Source: Ampelocalamus luodianensis
Taxonomy: Eukaryota; Streptophyta; Magnoliopsida; Poales; Poaceae
Assembly: GCA_036346255.1 (NCBI GenBank)
Contig: CM070638.1
Location: 41,664,394-41,728,393 of the forward strand
Direction: 5' to 3'
DNA: 64,000 nt
Below are positions 34,201 through 46,954 of the stretch, piece by piece (the first letter of the stretch is position 1; each line of letters begins with the position of its first letter). Position numbers and translations under genes: made by a program. The notes beneath the pieces were generated by a model. It did not search any database. It had not been told where the DNA came from and saw only the letters and a list, made by a program, of their open reading frames with translations.

Positions 34201-35361
34201 ATGTCTATGTGAAATAATCTACTTAGCTTTGTGTCTTTGTGAAAACAAATGTTAAATTAATATTGTCTATTTGTTTGAATTATGCTTTCAATCTATTATT
34301 GTATTCAATTGCAAAAGTTGCTTTTATGCAAAAGAACCACAGAAGCCTATTCTTTTGGAATAAGTCTGCATATATAAATTGAATTCTGTGGTATGATTTG
34401 CGAGTACAGTTGTGTACTCACGCTTGTTGTAAAACTTGCGCCCAAGCATACAGAAGAAGAGGAGTCTAGGCCTGCTTTCGAGGAGGAGTTCGTCGAAGGT
34501 TGCTGATCGTTAAGGTCTGGATCCCAGTTGGTTGCCTGTGGTGAATTGATGGGATCTACGCTGAAGTTATTTCTGTTCCGCTGCTATTTTATTCTCTGTT
34601 AGCCCTGCGTAGCTCAATAAGTGTAAACTCGACTATAAGGTCAAAACCAGTATTTATTATTCAAATTAATCGTTTACTTTATTTATCGCTTGTGTGGATC
34701 GATATTCACCTATGTTGACACTGTGTGCACTAGCGTGATCCTGGACTAGTGCATTATACACAGAGGGTCCAGAATCGTAATTTTGGGTCCCGACAATACG
34801 GGGCAAAATCGGTTGCGAAGATATCAACGGATTTGGAAATTGTATCGCTACGAGATTCTTTCCATTGGAAACGATTTTGTCGGACGGAGCTTCAAGAAGA
34901 ATCAATGGTGGTTGCGGCAGGGCTCTCGCGAGGGCCAAGGCGGAGGTGGACCTGACGAGCGGGACCCACTAGTCAGCGACACAAAAAGAGAGAAGAGGCG
35001 CGGTTGGCTACGCATGGACTGGGCCAAGAGCGAAGGAAATGGGCTGGATCCAAGGGAATTCAGCCCATTTGGAAATCTGAGATTTTAATAGCTTTTTCTT
35101 TTTAAAAAATACAGAAAATCCAAATAGCAATTAGAAAATAGCAAATGAACTCAAAAAAATTCTAAAAAAATCTAGAAAATATATCCAAGCTCATAGAATC
35201 CAAATAAAATAATTTTGACAATAGTTGATGTTGACATTAGTCATGTTAAATTGTTTTTTATTCATGAAAATTCAAATTAAGCTTTAACTTTAGCAGAAAA
35301 ATTCAAATGGTTATTTTTATTTTTAAAACTTCAAAAACAGACAAAATTTTAGGATGTTACA
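31270..35361. mobile_element. Composite of long gypsy-type LTRs in opposite orientations
   Basis: The left end TGTGAGGACTCGGGG and right end GATGTTACA match the ends of the solo LTRs at 38054-44997 and 55260-59811. Left part (31270 to about 32780) shares with them the phrases gcctcgatggacatgtgctt, ctattcgaataga and gtactcgcaagacttacga. From about 32800 to 34794 the same family runs in the reverse direction and ends in its own terminus (gggtcccgaca, reverse of TGTCGGGACCC). The outer flanks (attgc and gacat) do not form a target duplication. Confidence 0.65.
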
Positions 35362-35396
35362 GACATGAACATGACGGATGAGTGACCAAGGGGGAG

Positions 35397-35660
35397 TGTT
35401 AGAAAACCCTGGGCCCAGACCTTGTAGGCCTGGCCCATGATGAGCTCCTCATCCACCCTGAAGACTATATAAAGGAGGGGACCCCCAACCATTGTATTAC
35501 GGTTTACAGAAAAGTAATAAAGAGAAGCAAGAAGTCTCCTTATATCTCTATGTTCAATCTACTATTCTGTACTGTTTGTTCTTGCATTATTCTAAGCAAT
35601 TCTACACTTGTCTACGAGATGATCGTTCGGACTAGACTCGCTAGCGACGGTTCCTCAACA
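35397..35660 (+). mobile_element. Lone Ty1/copia 3' LTR
   Basis: A 264-bp LTR runs from TGTTAGAAAACC to CCTCAACA. A purine tract (aagggggag) just before it marks it as a 3' LTR on the plus strand. It contains a TATA box (tatataaa at about 35466) and an aataaa signal near 35516. Only about 35 bp of internal sequence precedes it (35362-35396); the rest of the element is missing, replaced by the LTR composite to the left. Confidence 0.75.
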
Positions 35661-36115
35661 CAGACTTTGTCAAGTGTTGCAAAGCAAATTTAAGAATTTT
35701 TTAATACAAGGAAGGGACAAAGAAGCAAGACTTGACCCGGAAAAAGAGGAAAAAAAATAAAGGGGGCAAAGAAGCAAGAAGTTACAGCCGGTTCATTGCA
35801 TGGTTGCATCTCTCCCAACTCGCATAAAGCTCTGTCCTTGCAATTGATCCGATTCTTTTTGCCTCTTTTCAAAGATTCCCCGCTCACTTTCAAACTCCGT
35901 CCTTCTGCACTACACCTTCAACCTATCTGGAGTTCGGTGTCATCCTCTCTTTCTTTAATGCTGCAGGGTGGAACGCACTGAACCTACTTTGCAGGCTTTT
36001 ATTGCATTCCCGTTCTGTAGTCGAGCTACAAGCCTCCAGCAAGTGCGAATTAGATTCTCGTATGAATCATTAGTATATGAAGTTGCATCTTCGGATCGTA
36101 GCTCTGTGCCTTCTG
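35661..36115. other. Unassigned DNA between the lone copia LTR and the Stowaway
   Basis: No recognised gene or repeat. Short open frames occur on both strands without identifiable products. Confidence 0.5.
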
Positions 36116-36394
36116 CTCCCTTCAGTTAGTAAAACAAGTCTTTTGGAATGCGTTCGGTCAAACTTTGGAAACTGATAGTGGAAAGATTCCACGCGCGTTG
36201 AAAACTTGTATTACTAGCAATCAGTATATGTAAATGATACAAGAGCAATTAGCGGCTGCTAATGCTGGAGATGCAGGCAATATATATGTGATTTGCTGCA
36301 TGCACAGGCTGTTGTGCGACATCAGGGAGAAACGTCAGGGGGCGCTGCATGCGTCCATGCGCGCTATTAGGGAGCGGTGCATGCCCCCCTACAG

Positions 36395-38053
36395 TCGGAG
36401 CGAGAGCAGGACGGACGTTCAGGCTGGAGCAAAACTCAGAGAAGACAGCCATTGGCAGACTCTTAGTGAAGATGTCAGCAAACTGCCTAGAGGTACAAAC
36501 ATGTAGAACCCGGACGTCTTCGAGAGCAACCCGTTCACGCACAAAGTGGAGATCAATCTCCACATGTTTAGTGCGTTGATGTTGGACAGGGTTGGTGGAG
36601 AGGTAGATGGCGCTGTTGTTGTCGCAATAGACGACGGTGGCTTGGCGAAGAGGATGACGAAGTTCGGCGAGGAGTTGACGGAGCCTGCATGCTTCGGCCA
36701 CGACGTGGTATTCCGCCTCCGCACTAGAGTGAGTGAGAGATGGTGTTTTGGCATTTGGAGGACCAGGACACAAGGTTGTCGCCGAGGAAGATGCTGTAGC
36801 CGGAGGTAGACCTGCGGGTGTCCGGGCATCTGGCCCAGTTAGCGTCGGTGTAGGCGGTGAGCAAGTCAGGAGAGCATCGATGCAGCTGCAGACCATGATC
36901 AATGGTACCTTTGAGGTAGTGAAGAATCCGTTTGATCAGGTTGAGATGCCCCCGCGATCACGCATGTGAAGGTACACCTGTTGGACAACATACGTAACAT
37001 CTGGACGAGTAAATGTCATGTACTGTAGGGCACAGGCCAGGCTGCGGTACTCAGTGGGGTTAGCGATGGGCTCGCCGCTTGACACCAAAAGTTTGGAGCT
37101 GGCGACGATGGGCGTGCTGCAGGGGTTGCATGTATGCATACCGGCACAATCAAGAACATCAAGAATGTACTACCTCTGAGAGAGGAACATCCCATGAGAG
37201 GTGCGGGTGACCGAAACACTGAGAAAGTGGTGGAGGTCGCCAAGATCTTTGAGTAAAAATTTGTGGTGGAGAGCAGCAATGATCCAGCGGAGAATTTGCG
37301 TGGATGAGCTGGTGAGGGCAATGTCATCGACATATAGCAAAAGGTAGGCGACATGGGAATCCCAGGATAGAATAAAGAGAGATGGGTCAGCTTTAGAGCC
37401 GACGAAGCCGAGCGAGAGAAGATGTGAAGCAAACCGGTTGAACCATGCATGCGGTGCTTGCTTGAGGCCATACAATGATTTATTGAGGAGACAGACATGC
37501 TCGAGTGTAGACAAGTTAGTGAAGCCAGAGGGTTGTTGGCAATACACTATCTCAGAGATGGAGCCATGGAGAAAGGCATTATTAACATCTAGCTGATGAA
37601 CTGGCCAGTCATGAGAAAGAGCAACTGAGAGCATGGTGCGACTGGTGGTAGGTTTAATGACTGGGCTGAAGGTCTTGCCATAATTGACACCCGGTTGCTG
37701 AGAAAAGCCATGGAGTACACAGCGAGCTTTGTACCGGTCAAGAGAGCCATTGGGCTTGAGTTTGTGATGAAAAACCCATTTGCTGGATACGACATTGGAA
37801 CCGGGAGGACGAGGAACGAGGTCCCAAGTGTGGTTGGATTGGAGAGCGGAGAATTTGTCTATCATGGTGGAGTGCCAATTGGCATCTTTTAAAGCTCCAC
37901 GATAGCTCTTGGGAATGGGAGAGATGGTATCGGCATGAAGGTTATAGCAAATGCCTTCTTTCCCGCGAGTAACTCATTGACTGTAGGAGCAGCGGGCAAG
38001 GAGGGCGCATCTAGGAGAGGAGCAACTGGCGTGGTGGGGGTCGAGTCGACCGA
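36395..38053 (-). pseudogene. Copia reverse transcriptase-RNase H region
   Basis: 37865-37170 carries RT: SSKWVFHHKLKPNGSLDRYK, ARCVLHGFSQQPGVNY, HQLDVNNAFLHG and the catalytic YVDD at residues 178-181 of that frame. 37139-36936 (NPTEYRSLACALQYMTFTRP) and 36902-36395 (THSSAEAEYHVVAEACRLRQ, VYCDNNSAIYLS, DIFTKSLP) complete the connection and RNase H domains in shifted frames. The upstream end abuts the solo LTR at 38054. A purine-rich tract next to the 3' LTR is consistent with the PPT. Confidence 0.88.
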
Positions 38054-41000
38054 TGTGAGACCCCGGTTTATTAAGTTTGTAATACTTAATCTTCCATTGG
38101 TTCTAGTATCGCAAACAGAATAACCCGTGCCTCGATGGACATGTGCTTCCCAGAAATTGCAGCACACATACATCATACAAAAGCATGCATCAATTCCATA
38201 CAACATAATATAACAAGTCTACCAAAAGACATACATAATATAAGTTATTACAGAACAGCCAACCGACCAAATGACATAAGTATTAAGAAGTAACAGCAGA
38301 AGCAAAAGATGCCATAAGATGGCTTAAACCAAAAGACGATCGGTTAGCCACATAACACCATAGGGCAACCGACCGGGCCGCCAAGCTAATCGCCCCACAC
38401 ACTGCCACAGCACAACTCACAAAAGTGAGGCCCTTCGGGCTCACCTTCTTCCTCTGCACACAATAAGCAATGCAGGTGAGTACAAAATGTACTCGCAAGA
38501 CTTACGAGTAACAAGCCTATACATAGCGACATGAAAACTGTATCAAAGGATGTTAGTTATATGGTTGTTTGGACGCATAAAGCAAGTTTCATTTGCAATA
38601 ATGTAATAGTTTGAAAGCAATTTAACAAATCAGTTTTTAAGCATTGAAATAAAAGCGAGTAATAATAATTATCAAGTAACCACCTAGAAGTGACTAACCC
38701 AATAGCCACCACACATAGCATGAATCCCTGATTCATACCACCCGTCAAGTTTTAATTAAAATGTTGTAGTCTAGTTCTCACAGGGTGTTTCCGAGCGTGT
38801 CCATAACCTAGGACGAGGCTATTAGAATAGTTCAAAACCCTGCAGGGGTGTACCAATGTACCCACACTTCAGACCGCCTTTAAGCTACATGATTTAGCAC
38901 ACTTTCAAAGGTATGCCGGCACGGCTAAGTCCTACGAGACATTTCCAATATTGCGTACCAACTACGAGTCGCTCGTATGGATGGAAACCCATACGCTTAC
39001 ATTGTAAAGCCAAAGAGACAACTACCCCTCGGGGTAAAGCTCTTTGGACAACTACAATGCTCCCATACATAACCCATCTCATTTTACCACAACGCAACAC
39101 ACACACGCCCACCTGCGACTCGTAGCCAACACACGCCAAAGTACTAAGTCAAGAGAGGTCCCATACCCTCTAGTGTGGTTAGCACGCAAGAATGCTCAGA
39201 ACGGTGGCGCAAGTAACTCGGTCCTTAAATGACTAGGGCACCATTCCAAACACACCCAACAATCACACTATCTTACCATTGTGCCCAAGTCCAAATGGTT
39301 TTATTTTCGGTTTCAGTTTTGCAATTTAAACATAGCACAAAGCTGAAATATAGAGATTATAATAAGTTTGTGTGATCAAAGTTATCGACAAGTCGATATC
39401 CGCCCATTTCTACCGATAGCTAAGCATGGCTAAGCAACAAACTTGTAAACTACCAAGTGACAAGGGTTCATCCAACGAACCCAAAATCACAGCAAGATAA
39501 ACCTAGACTCAGTAGTAGAGGATAAACATTTGCCTACTGATAATGCATCTACTGGGTTAACTATCGACAATAGTTAAAACAACATAGCAATGCATACATA
39601 GAATTTGCAAACAACATATTAGGATTTGAAAATAGTAGGAACAACATGATCAAATGATGCTACATCTGCTTGCCTTGCTGAGTCGGATCGATGGTCGTGG
39701 CTCAATTATTATCAATATTGTCTTCGGAACCTAACGCGAAAAGGCGATAAAATCGATAAGAACGAAGAACACCAAATAAATTCCAACAGCAAAAGACATT
39801 CAATGTAACACCCTGGCTATTCGGAAGCCAAAATGCTACCTAAAGACCTAACATGATATCATACAATGGAATAACTGCGTCACTAATTCATCAACTAAGC
39901 TAAACAGACCAACATCAGTTGGAACATAAACAGGAATGTAATACTGGATCCACTAAGAAATCGTATCAACGAATGATCAATGAACATAAACAACTATTTA
40001 AACAAACTCGACGAAAGGAAGTTACCATCCATGTCTAAGTTTACCTATTACAATCCAACAATTACGAATGAAAGACAATAACAATTCTTTTATTGAATCT
40101 AGTATAAGGTGAAATATTTGGCGATGCGTGTCTACTCCTCCCAAGAGAAACTTCATCAACGATCACCTAAAAACAAATAAACAAAGCAAGAGTGAGTCGA
40201 GGACTCGGCAAGTACATGAATTAGATTAACATACAACCAATATGGACAAGACAACCTCTTCACAATTTCTTAACATACCACGAGCGGTTATTTAGGAATG
40301 CATGAAATGAATGAATATAATCAAAGGATGTCGCACACATGCTTATATCGGTATAGCTAGTGACACACCGTCGGTGTTCACTTAAGCCGTGTTATCGAAA
40401 TCGAGGATCCAAAATACCGTATGAAGAACGTTTCATACGGGTGTCCAAACTGCCCACATTGGAATGGTGGGGCTCACATGCCCATACTGGAATTGATGGG
40501 ACTTTAGACTCCACTCCCGTGGACGGAACATGAACATGGATGCAACTTTAGACTCCACTCCCGTGGACGGAACTTGAACATGGATGCATGAATGTATTTA
40601 TGAACAACGACTAGCATCATCTTTGAACATATGAATTTCACATACGGAGGAAACATAATCATCGGAACTTCTCACGTATCAAATGAAAATACAGTACGAA
40701 CATCAAGCATCCAACATACATAATTCATACAAACGTCAATGTACTTGCCTTCTACTGTGCGACGCGATAGTAGGCAAAGGTGGTAGGCCTAAACCCGAAG
40801 CTTCACCGCCTAAACAAATAAAAAACTGAAATAAGAACACATTGCACACGACACTTCTCGACACCGTTCTACAACGCTTCTCCGGTGACTCAAGATTCAA
40901 TTAGAAACTCTAATATGAAAACTGACTACTCAGGCACAACCCGAAACTGGACAGCAGCACGGTAAAAATCATATCTATTGATCTGGAACTCGGAATGCGG

Positions 41001-44000
41001 TGAGACCAATTTCTATGGATTCTTAACTGACATATCTACAATACTCTAGTTGACGAGATCTCCCGATTCGGCCAAATTAATTTAGCAACCGACAGATAAA
41101 GTTACAGAACAGATTCTGCCTAACCCAGAAACACAGCTGCAAAGAACATGTCATAACTTTGGTTCCGTAACTCCGATTAGAGTGTTCTTTACCAATCTGA
41201 AAAGGTTATGAAATTATACACAATAACCTAGTTGGGAGAAAACTCTGATTCGTCCAATAACATAAACATATTTTAGGAGACAACTTGAAAGGTAGTTCTC
41301 GTCAGAATTCTGGACAGCAGAAACTAAAACGATCATAACTTTTGATCCGTATGTCGGAATTAGGTGTTCTTTGCGGCCACCGAAAGATAAGAACATTATC
41401 TAAATAACTTCTAATTCGGCCTCTAAGATGTCGAAACAGCGCCCGCAACACACTGGACAGAATCGAAACTACTGCAGACAGACTTTGATCCAATCAAAAC
41501 TAATCGGTTTCACTTCTACGACTAATCAAACAACAACAACCGGCAATCGTTACCCTTGGAGACACGTGTGCCCGCTGAATTCCCCTGCTAGATGCTCATC
41601 TCCTCTTCTTCTCCTCTCTCCCTCCACCTTTCTCCTTGGCCGACAGCAATGGGAGAGCACCACCACGAGGGAGCAACGGAGTGCAAGGAGGAGGGCGTGT
41701 CTTGCGAGCAGACTTGACTAGCGGCGCGAACACTGTAGCAATACGTGCTACAGTGGTGGGCTAGGGTTTCCCCCTCCTTTTATTAGTGGCCGGCCCGTCA
41801 TGGGCCTCTTGGGTCAAAGCCCGAAGCCCAGGTTGCTAAAGAATTGCAGATTTTCCCTCCTCTAAAGTCTAATTTCTCTTTTCACTGCTTCCTTCGTAGA
41901 ATAAGTTGGAGTACTACAGAAAAACCTTTTTTTGTTTACTCACCTTCCTTAGAAACATTCGGGGTATTACATTCAAATCTAATGAAATTTATACAGCAGC
42001 TAGGGAATGATTTTAGATAATTTTAGGAACAAGAATCATGCAATTTGGATTTAGCATGCAAAAGTTATAGCCAAAATATACTTTCTCAGCCTATTAATTC
42101 ACTAAATTAATTACTAGCACTGTTCATGGCAAAAATTTCTAGAATGATCTAAGGTTTGAAATTTTTATGACAGGTAGATTATGACATCCTAATGACAGCA
42201 AAGTTGAGTTTACTAAATTTGGATTTACAATGATTTACTTATGATTTTTCTAAGTTGTAAATCTAATGCAAGTTATTTTACAGAAATATAACTATGCTCA
42301 AAACCCATTTTAAATTAAAATACACGGACAGAGGAATCTAACAAAATTGATTTTGCACAAATTGGAAGTATACAGGAAAAGATATGTATTTTACAAGTTT
42401 TAAATCTATTTCTGGAATATTCAAAATGACAGAAATCAAGTCATTTTAGTTACATAATTTTCTGCTACTGAAATATGCCTAAGTGCATTTTTATATTAAA
42501 CTTTAGTGATAAAAGAATTTATTACATTTGGAAACACCTAAAAAGGAGTTAACAAGAATTAGTTATGAGTTTTTAAAGTTTAAATACAATTTTAGTTGAC
42601 AAATAAAAGCTTACGGAAATAAAATCAAACTCAACAGTAATAAAATGATGTGGACGCTCGTGGGCCGTTGATGCGGAATCCAACGAGCCACACGCACGGA
42701 AAACAGCTCACGCGCACGATTATCAAAAGGAGCCCACCGTTGGATCAAGATCCAACGGTCTACGAGGATGGAAACATTCGGACGGTGCGGTTGCCTCGGC
42801 CATCCACAGCCGCAGATCTCAAGATGAACGGCTCGGAGCGCACCTCCCTTCGGGGAGTCCGAATGCACTTGCGATCGCAGCTGCAGATCAAGCGATGGAC
42901 GGTCCAGAATGATAAGGGAACCGGACGGTCCGAACGCACTCTAGATCTGGGCCGTTGATCATGAGATCGACGGTCCACAATCAATAAAGTGCTACGCACG
43001 GGGCTTAAGTGCGCGGGGAGGATTTTAATGAGTGGGCCCACATGTCAGAGGCACAATGGGCCCGATTAAGACATAATTAATACTTCCCAATGATTGACAA
43101 TGATTGGATCATTAACTGTGTCTTAACGACAATGATCGAACGGGAGTTTCGTCCGGCACAAACCCGAGCGAAAAGAATGGCTCGCCGCCGGCGGCTCTGG
43201 CCACGGCGGCGCAATCTTAAGACTAAAATGGGTTCGCAATAGGCTTGCGGACCCAAAGGTGGTGACCTCACCGGCAGTGGTGGCCCAGAATGCCAGCGAG
43301 CCGGAAAACAAAGATGGAGGCTTTTACTGCTAAACGTGAAAATAGCAAAAAGCTTCGCTGCAGTCCAAAGAAGCGAGTGCCATGGCCTCTACGGACTAAT
43401 AAGAAGCTACCTTGACCGAGATAAGCTTCAAAGATGGTCGGAGAAGGTCTGACCACGGTGCAGCTTGCCAGACCCGAGGAAGATGAAGTGAAAATATCAA
43501 TCTGAGCCAAAATGAACACCACTGGTGGTCAAAATAGCTACAAAATAGCCCATAAAAGCTTCATGAGCAATTAATTGAGAAATGGAGCACTCACCGGAGC
43601 TGAGGAAGAAAGGGGATGGTTTCGGCGGAATTTGAACAAACCCCAAATTTGTCAAATCCTGAAAGTGAAACCCAACATTAAGTGAGGGGAAATGATTAGG
43701 ACAAAAAGGAGTAGAAAAGAGTACAAGAATATTTGAAGAAGAACCACTGGAGCTTCATGATCCTCAATGGAGCTCTACGGGTCAACAAAGGCGATTTGGG
43801 GTTTTTGATGTATTGAACTCCAATAATGCAGAAGGAGGTAAAGGTGGTGTAAAGGGACACCAGGAAGGGTGTTGGGGAGCTTATATAGCCAAGGATTAGG
43901 GTTTGGCAAGAAGGAGCCTCTCGGGTGACAATGGTTTAGGGCACAAAAAGGCGAGCCGAAAAGAAGAAGTGATGGGGATGTAGGAGTAGGTTGAGATCGT

Positions 44001-44997
44001 GGCCGGAAGCACCTTACAATCCCTAAATGTCGACTAGGAGTGGCTGTCGGGGAGCACGATTTGACTCAACCCACGCCTCTCTCTGTCTCTTTCACTGTTC
44101 TCGCACGACGCGAGGTTGAAGACGACCAGAAAAGGCTTGGCGATTTTGAACCCTTGGATATGGATCGGGCGGCTGATAACGCGCCACGCCACCGAGGTTT
44201 AATACAAAGGAAGAGATCGGGAGCCCTTAGATTAGAAACAAACGGCTCAGATCTCTCGAAACTCCTGAGGTTTAACTATAACGGAGGAGATTGTGGGCGT
44301 TAGATTTTAATCCAACGGCTCAGATTCAAACAAACAACCGGAAGTCCGAATGTCTCCTGCGACGAGGACGGTCCGATTTTGATCCAATGGCTGAGATTGA
44401 AGGCGCGCTTTTAAAAGAGGCTCGGTGCGGTTAGTTGACTGGACCAAGACGAGAGGCTCGAGCCCGAGTCTGATTCGCACCCGAGGAACAGTGGAGACAG
44501 ATTTTTGGGTTTTAAATTGAGCTAGGGCTTTGGGGATTTATTTGAGATAGCAAAACAACTCCAAAAATTATGAAATTTTTGCTGAAGCTCGCTAACTCGG
44601 ATGCCAACCTTATGTAAAATTTTCAGAGGTTTTTATGCAATGCATTTTTCTCCAAAAATCCTGCAAAGCTCTGGTTTAAGGTTTGACTGAAAGTCAAACA
44701 GGTTTGACTGCCCTCTAAAAATATTCAAACAATTTCTAAAAATTGTGAAATTTTTCAGAGAGGTCACAAACCATCCCAGGAACTTAAGAAAAATATTTCC
44801 AAAGGATGATCACAAGATTTGAGATGAATGTTTTTGGAAGACAAGGTTTTTGGATCAAAGTGACTTGTGACTTGTATTTCCATAACTTCTTACAACAATT
44901 GTTCAAAGCATACAGGAAATACATGATGTAAGAAAAAGTTTTAATTTCTACTTATTTTCTTACATTTGAAACACAAGTCCAAAATTGGGATGTTACA
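38054..44997. mobile_element. Solo LTR (long gypsy-type family) with a nested solo LTR
   Basis: It runs from TGTGAGACCCC to GGGATGTTACA and is flanked by a perfect 5-bp duplication ACCGA (38049-38053, 44998-45002). Without the nested LTR it is about 4.8 kb. No internal coding domain is present, so it is best read as a solo LTR left by LTR-LTR recombination. Several open frames inside are short and non-conserved. Confidence 0.88.
39804..41971 (-). mobile_element. Solo LTR of the gypsy family seen at 27.5 kb
   Basis: A 2168-bp unit starts tgtaacaccctgg and ends cggggtattaca, with a perfect 5-bp duplication TTCAA (39799-39803 and 41972-41976). Shared phrases with 27529-28345 (tgtaacaccc, ggtatagc, gtcggtgttcact, gtatgaag..tttcatacggg) assign it to the same family as the minus-strand gypsy element. 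No internal coding region remains. Confidence 0.92.
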
Positions 44998-45002
44998 ACC
45001 GA

Positions 45003-46799
45003 CGTGCGAAAAGTTCGAGCCGATCCATCTAGCACAGGAAAAGGCGGCTCAACCAGCACGGGAGAGGTCGGGTCAACTGACGAGGGGGAGGCCGGAGCTG
45101 GTGCAACCGACGCGGGGGGAGGTGGTCCGACATCTGGTGCGGGAACCAGTGGGGATATTGGAGGTGGAGGTGGAGTGGAGTTGATGTTGTCTAGGAAGGC
45201 AAAATCATCGGACGTTGGAGGCGCCAGGGAGTTGGCAAAAGGAAAAGAATCCTCTTAAAAAATGACATGACAGGAAAAGATGATACGATTGGTCTGGAGA
45301 TCGAAACAATGATATCCTTTGTGATTGGACGGATATCCGATAAATACACATAAGGTGGAGCGAGGGGCGAGTTTATCGGGAGTGGTGGCAGAGACATTGG
45401 GATAACACCTACAACCAAAAACACGAAGATGCTCATATGAGGGAGGAGTACCATGAAGTATGAAATGGGGAGTTTTGTGGTGGAGAGTTTTAGTGGGGCG
45501 ATGATTAAGGAGATAGGTAGCAGCATAAAGAGCCTCCGCCCAATAAACAGGAGGCATGCTCGCTTGGAAGAGGAGGGTATGCATGATGTCATTAGTGGAG
45601 CAAATCATACGCTTAGCCTTGCCATTCTATTGAGAGGTGTGAGGATAGTACATGTGAAGAGTGATGCCACGTTCGAAAAAGAAAAGACGAGCTGTGGTGT
45701 TATCGAACTCGCGGCCATTGTCGCACCGGATGCTCTTGAGAGCAATGCCAAATTGAGTGGTGACGTGAGCAACAAAGTGACAGAGAGTAGATAAGACATC
45801 GGACTTTAGACGTAGAGGGAACGTCCAGAGGTAGTGAGTGTGGTCGTCAAGAACAACGAGATAATATTTGTAACCAGAGACGCTAGTGATAGGCGATGTC
45901 CACAAGTCACAGTGAATGAGATCCAAAGGTTTATTCTCTCGAGAAATAGAGGAAGAAAAAGGGGGTCTAACATGCCGGCCAAGTTGACAAACGTGACAGA
46001 GAGACTCGGGTACATTATTAGATGGGATGGAGAAAGAGCGAATTAAATGTTGAAGAGCTTGATGACCAAGATGATCGAGTCGGCGATGCCAAAGCGTTGG
46101 GGAGGGAGTGGTGGTGGCGGTGGCAGCAAGGGCACAAGAGGGGGACGCCGGTGGTGGGAAAGGGTAGAGATCGCCCTCACTATTGCACCTGGCGATCTCG
46201 TTCCTGGTTTGAAAATCCTTTACGGAAAAACCAAAGGGATCAAATTCGACAGAAACATGATTATCAATAGTAAAACGCCGAACAGAAATAAGGTTCTTGA
46301 TTATATATGGAGTGACAAGAATGTTGTTTAAATGAAAGGAACGGGAGGGGAATGAAACGGAGGTACGACCGGTGTGAGTGATAGGAATAAGTGAGCCATT
46401 GCCGACAATGACGCCATTGGGAGAGGTGGGAGGAAGAGCGGAAGCGAGGGAAAGGTTAGCAGGCTCTGAGGTCATGTGCGAAGAAGCACCCGAGTCCATG
46501 TACCAATCACCACCGGACGGGGGTGTTAACATCATGGTGTTGAAGTTGTTGATGAGGGAATGTTGATCCCATGATGTCGGTGCGAAAGGAGGAAGGCGTG
46601 GACGACTGCCATGGCAACTGATGCCACGGAGCATAGGAGCCCGGCTAGGGCGGCAGCTGAGGTGGTAGCATAGTGGCGAACAGTTGGTCGGGAGGGACAG
46701 TGGGGCGCGGACTAAGGAGGCCGGTACTAGGAATCGGTGATCCTGGCCCAAGCCACATGCGGATGGGAGCTGGACCACAGATTCTGAAATGAGGGCCAT
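45003..46799 (-). pseudogene. Copia protease-integrase region
   Basis: 46799-45627: a protease with active-site DSGASSHMTS at about 46496, a GAG-pre-integrase zinc region (LWHRRLDHLGHQAL and then CHVCQLGRHVRPPF, an H-H-C-C pattern), and an integrase core beginning PLDLIHCDLW and reaching IRCDNGREFD. A stop near 45627 breaks the integrase. Its continuation 45608-45255 (AEALYAATYLLNHRPTKTLH, FGCRCYPNVS) is in frame beyond it. The sequence is cut at 44997-45002 by the LTR inserted at ACCGA. Confidence 0.88.
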
Positions 46800-46954
46800 G
46801 GAGTGGAGGCCTTGCTGCTGTCATGGCCAGCGCTCTTGCTGCTGTCGCGATTGCGACGACGGTTGTTGGAGGAGTTAGCGCCATCATTGCCGCGAGTAGA
46901 GGAAGTCCCATAGGTGTCACCGCCATGAGAATAAGTGCCGCCAGTGGAGGAGGT

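Noticed and set aside
36234..36969. Plus-strand frames opposite copia RNase H
   Set aside because: Shadows of the minus-strand RNase H region.
45453..46566. Plus-strand frames opposite the copia integrase and protease
   Set aside because: Shadows of the minus-strand copia pol; they have no homology of their own.
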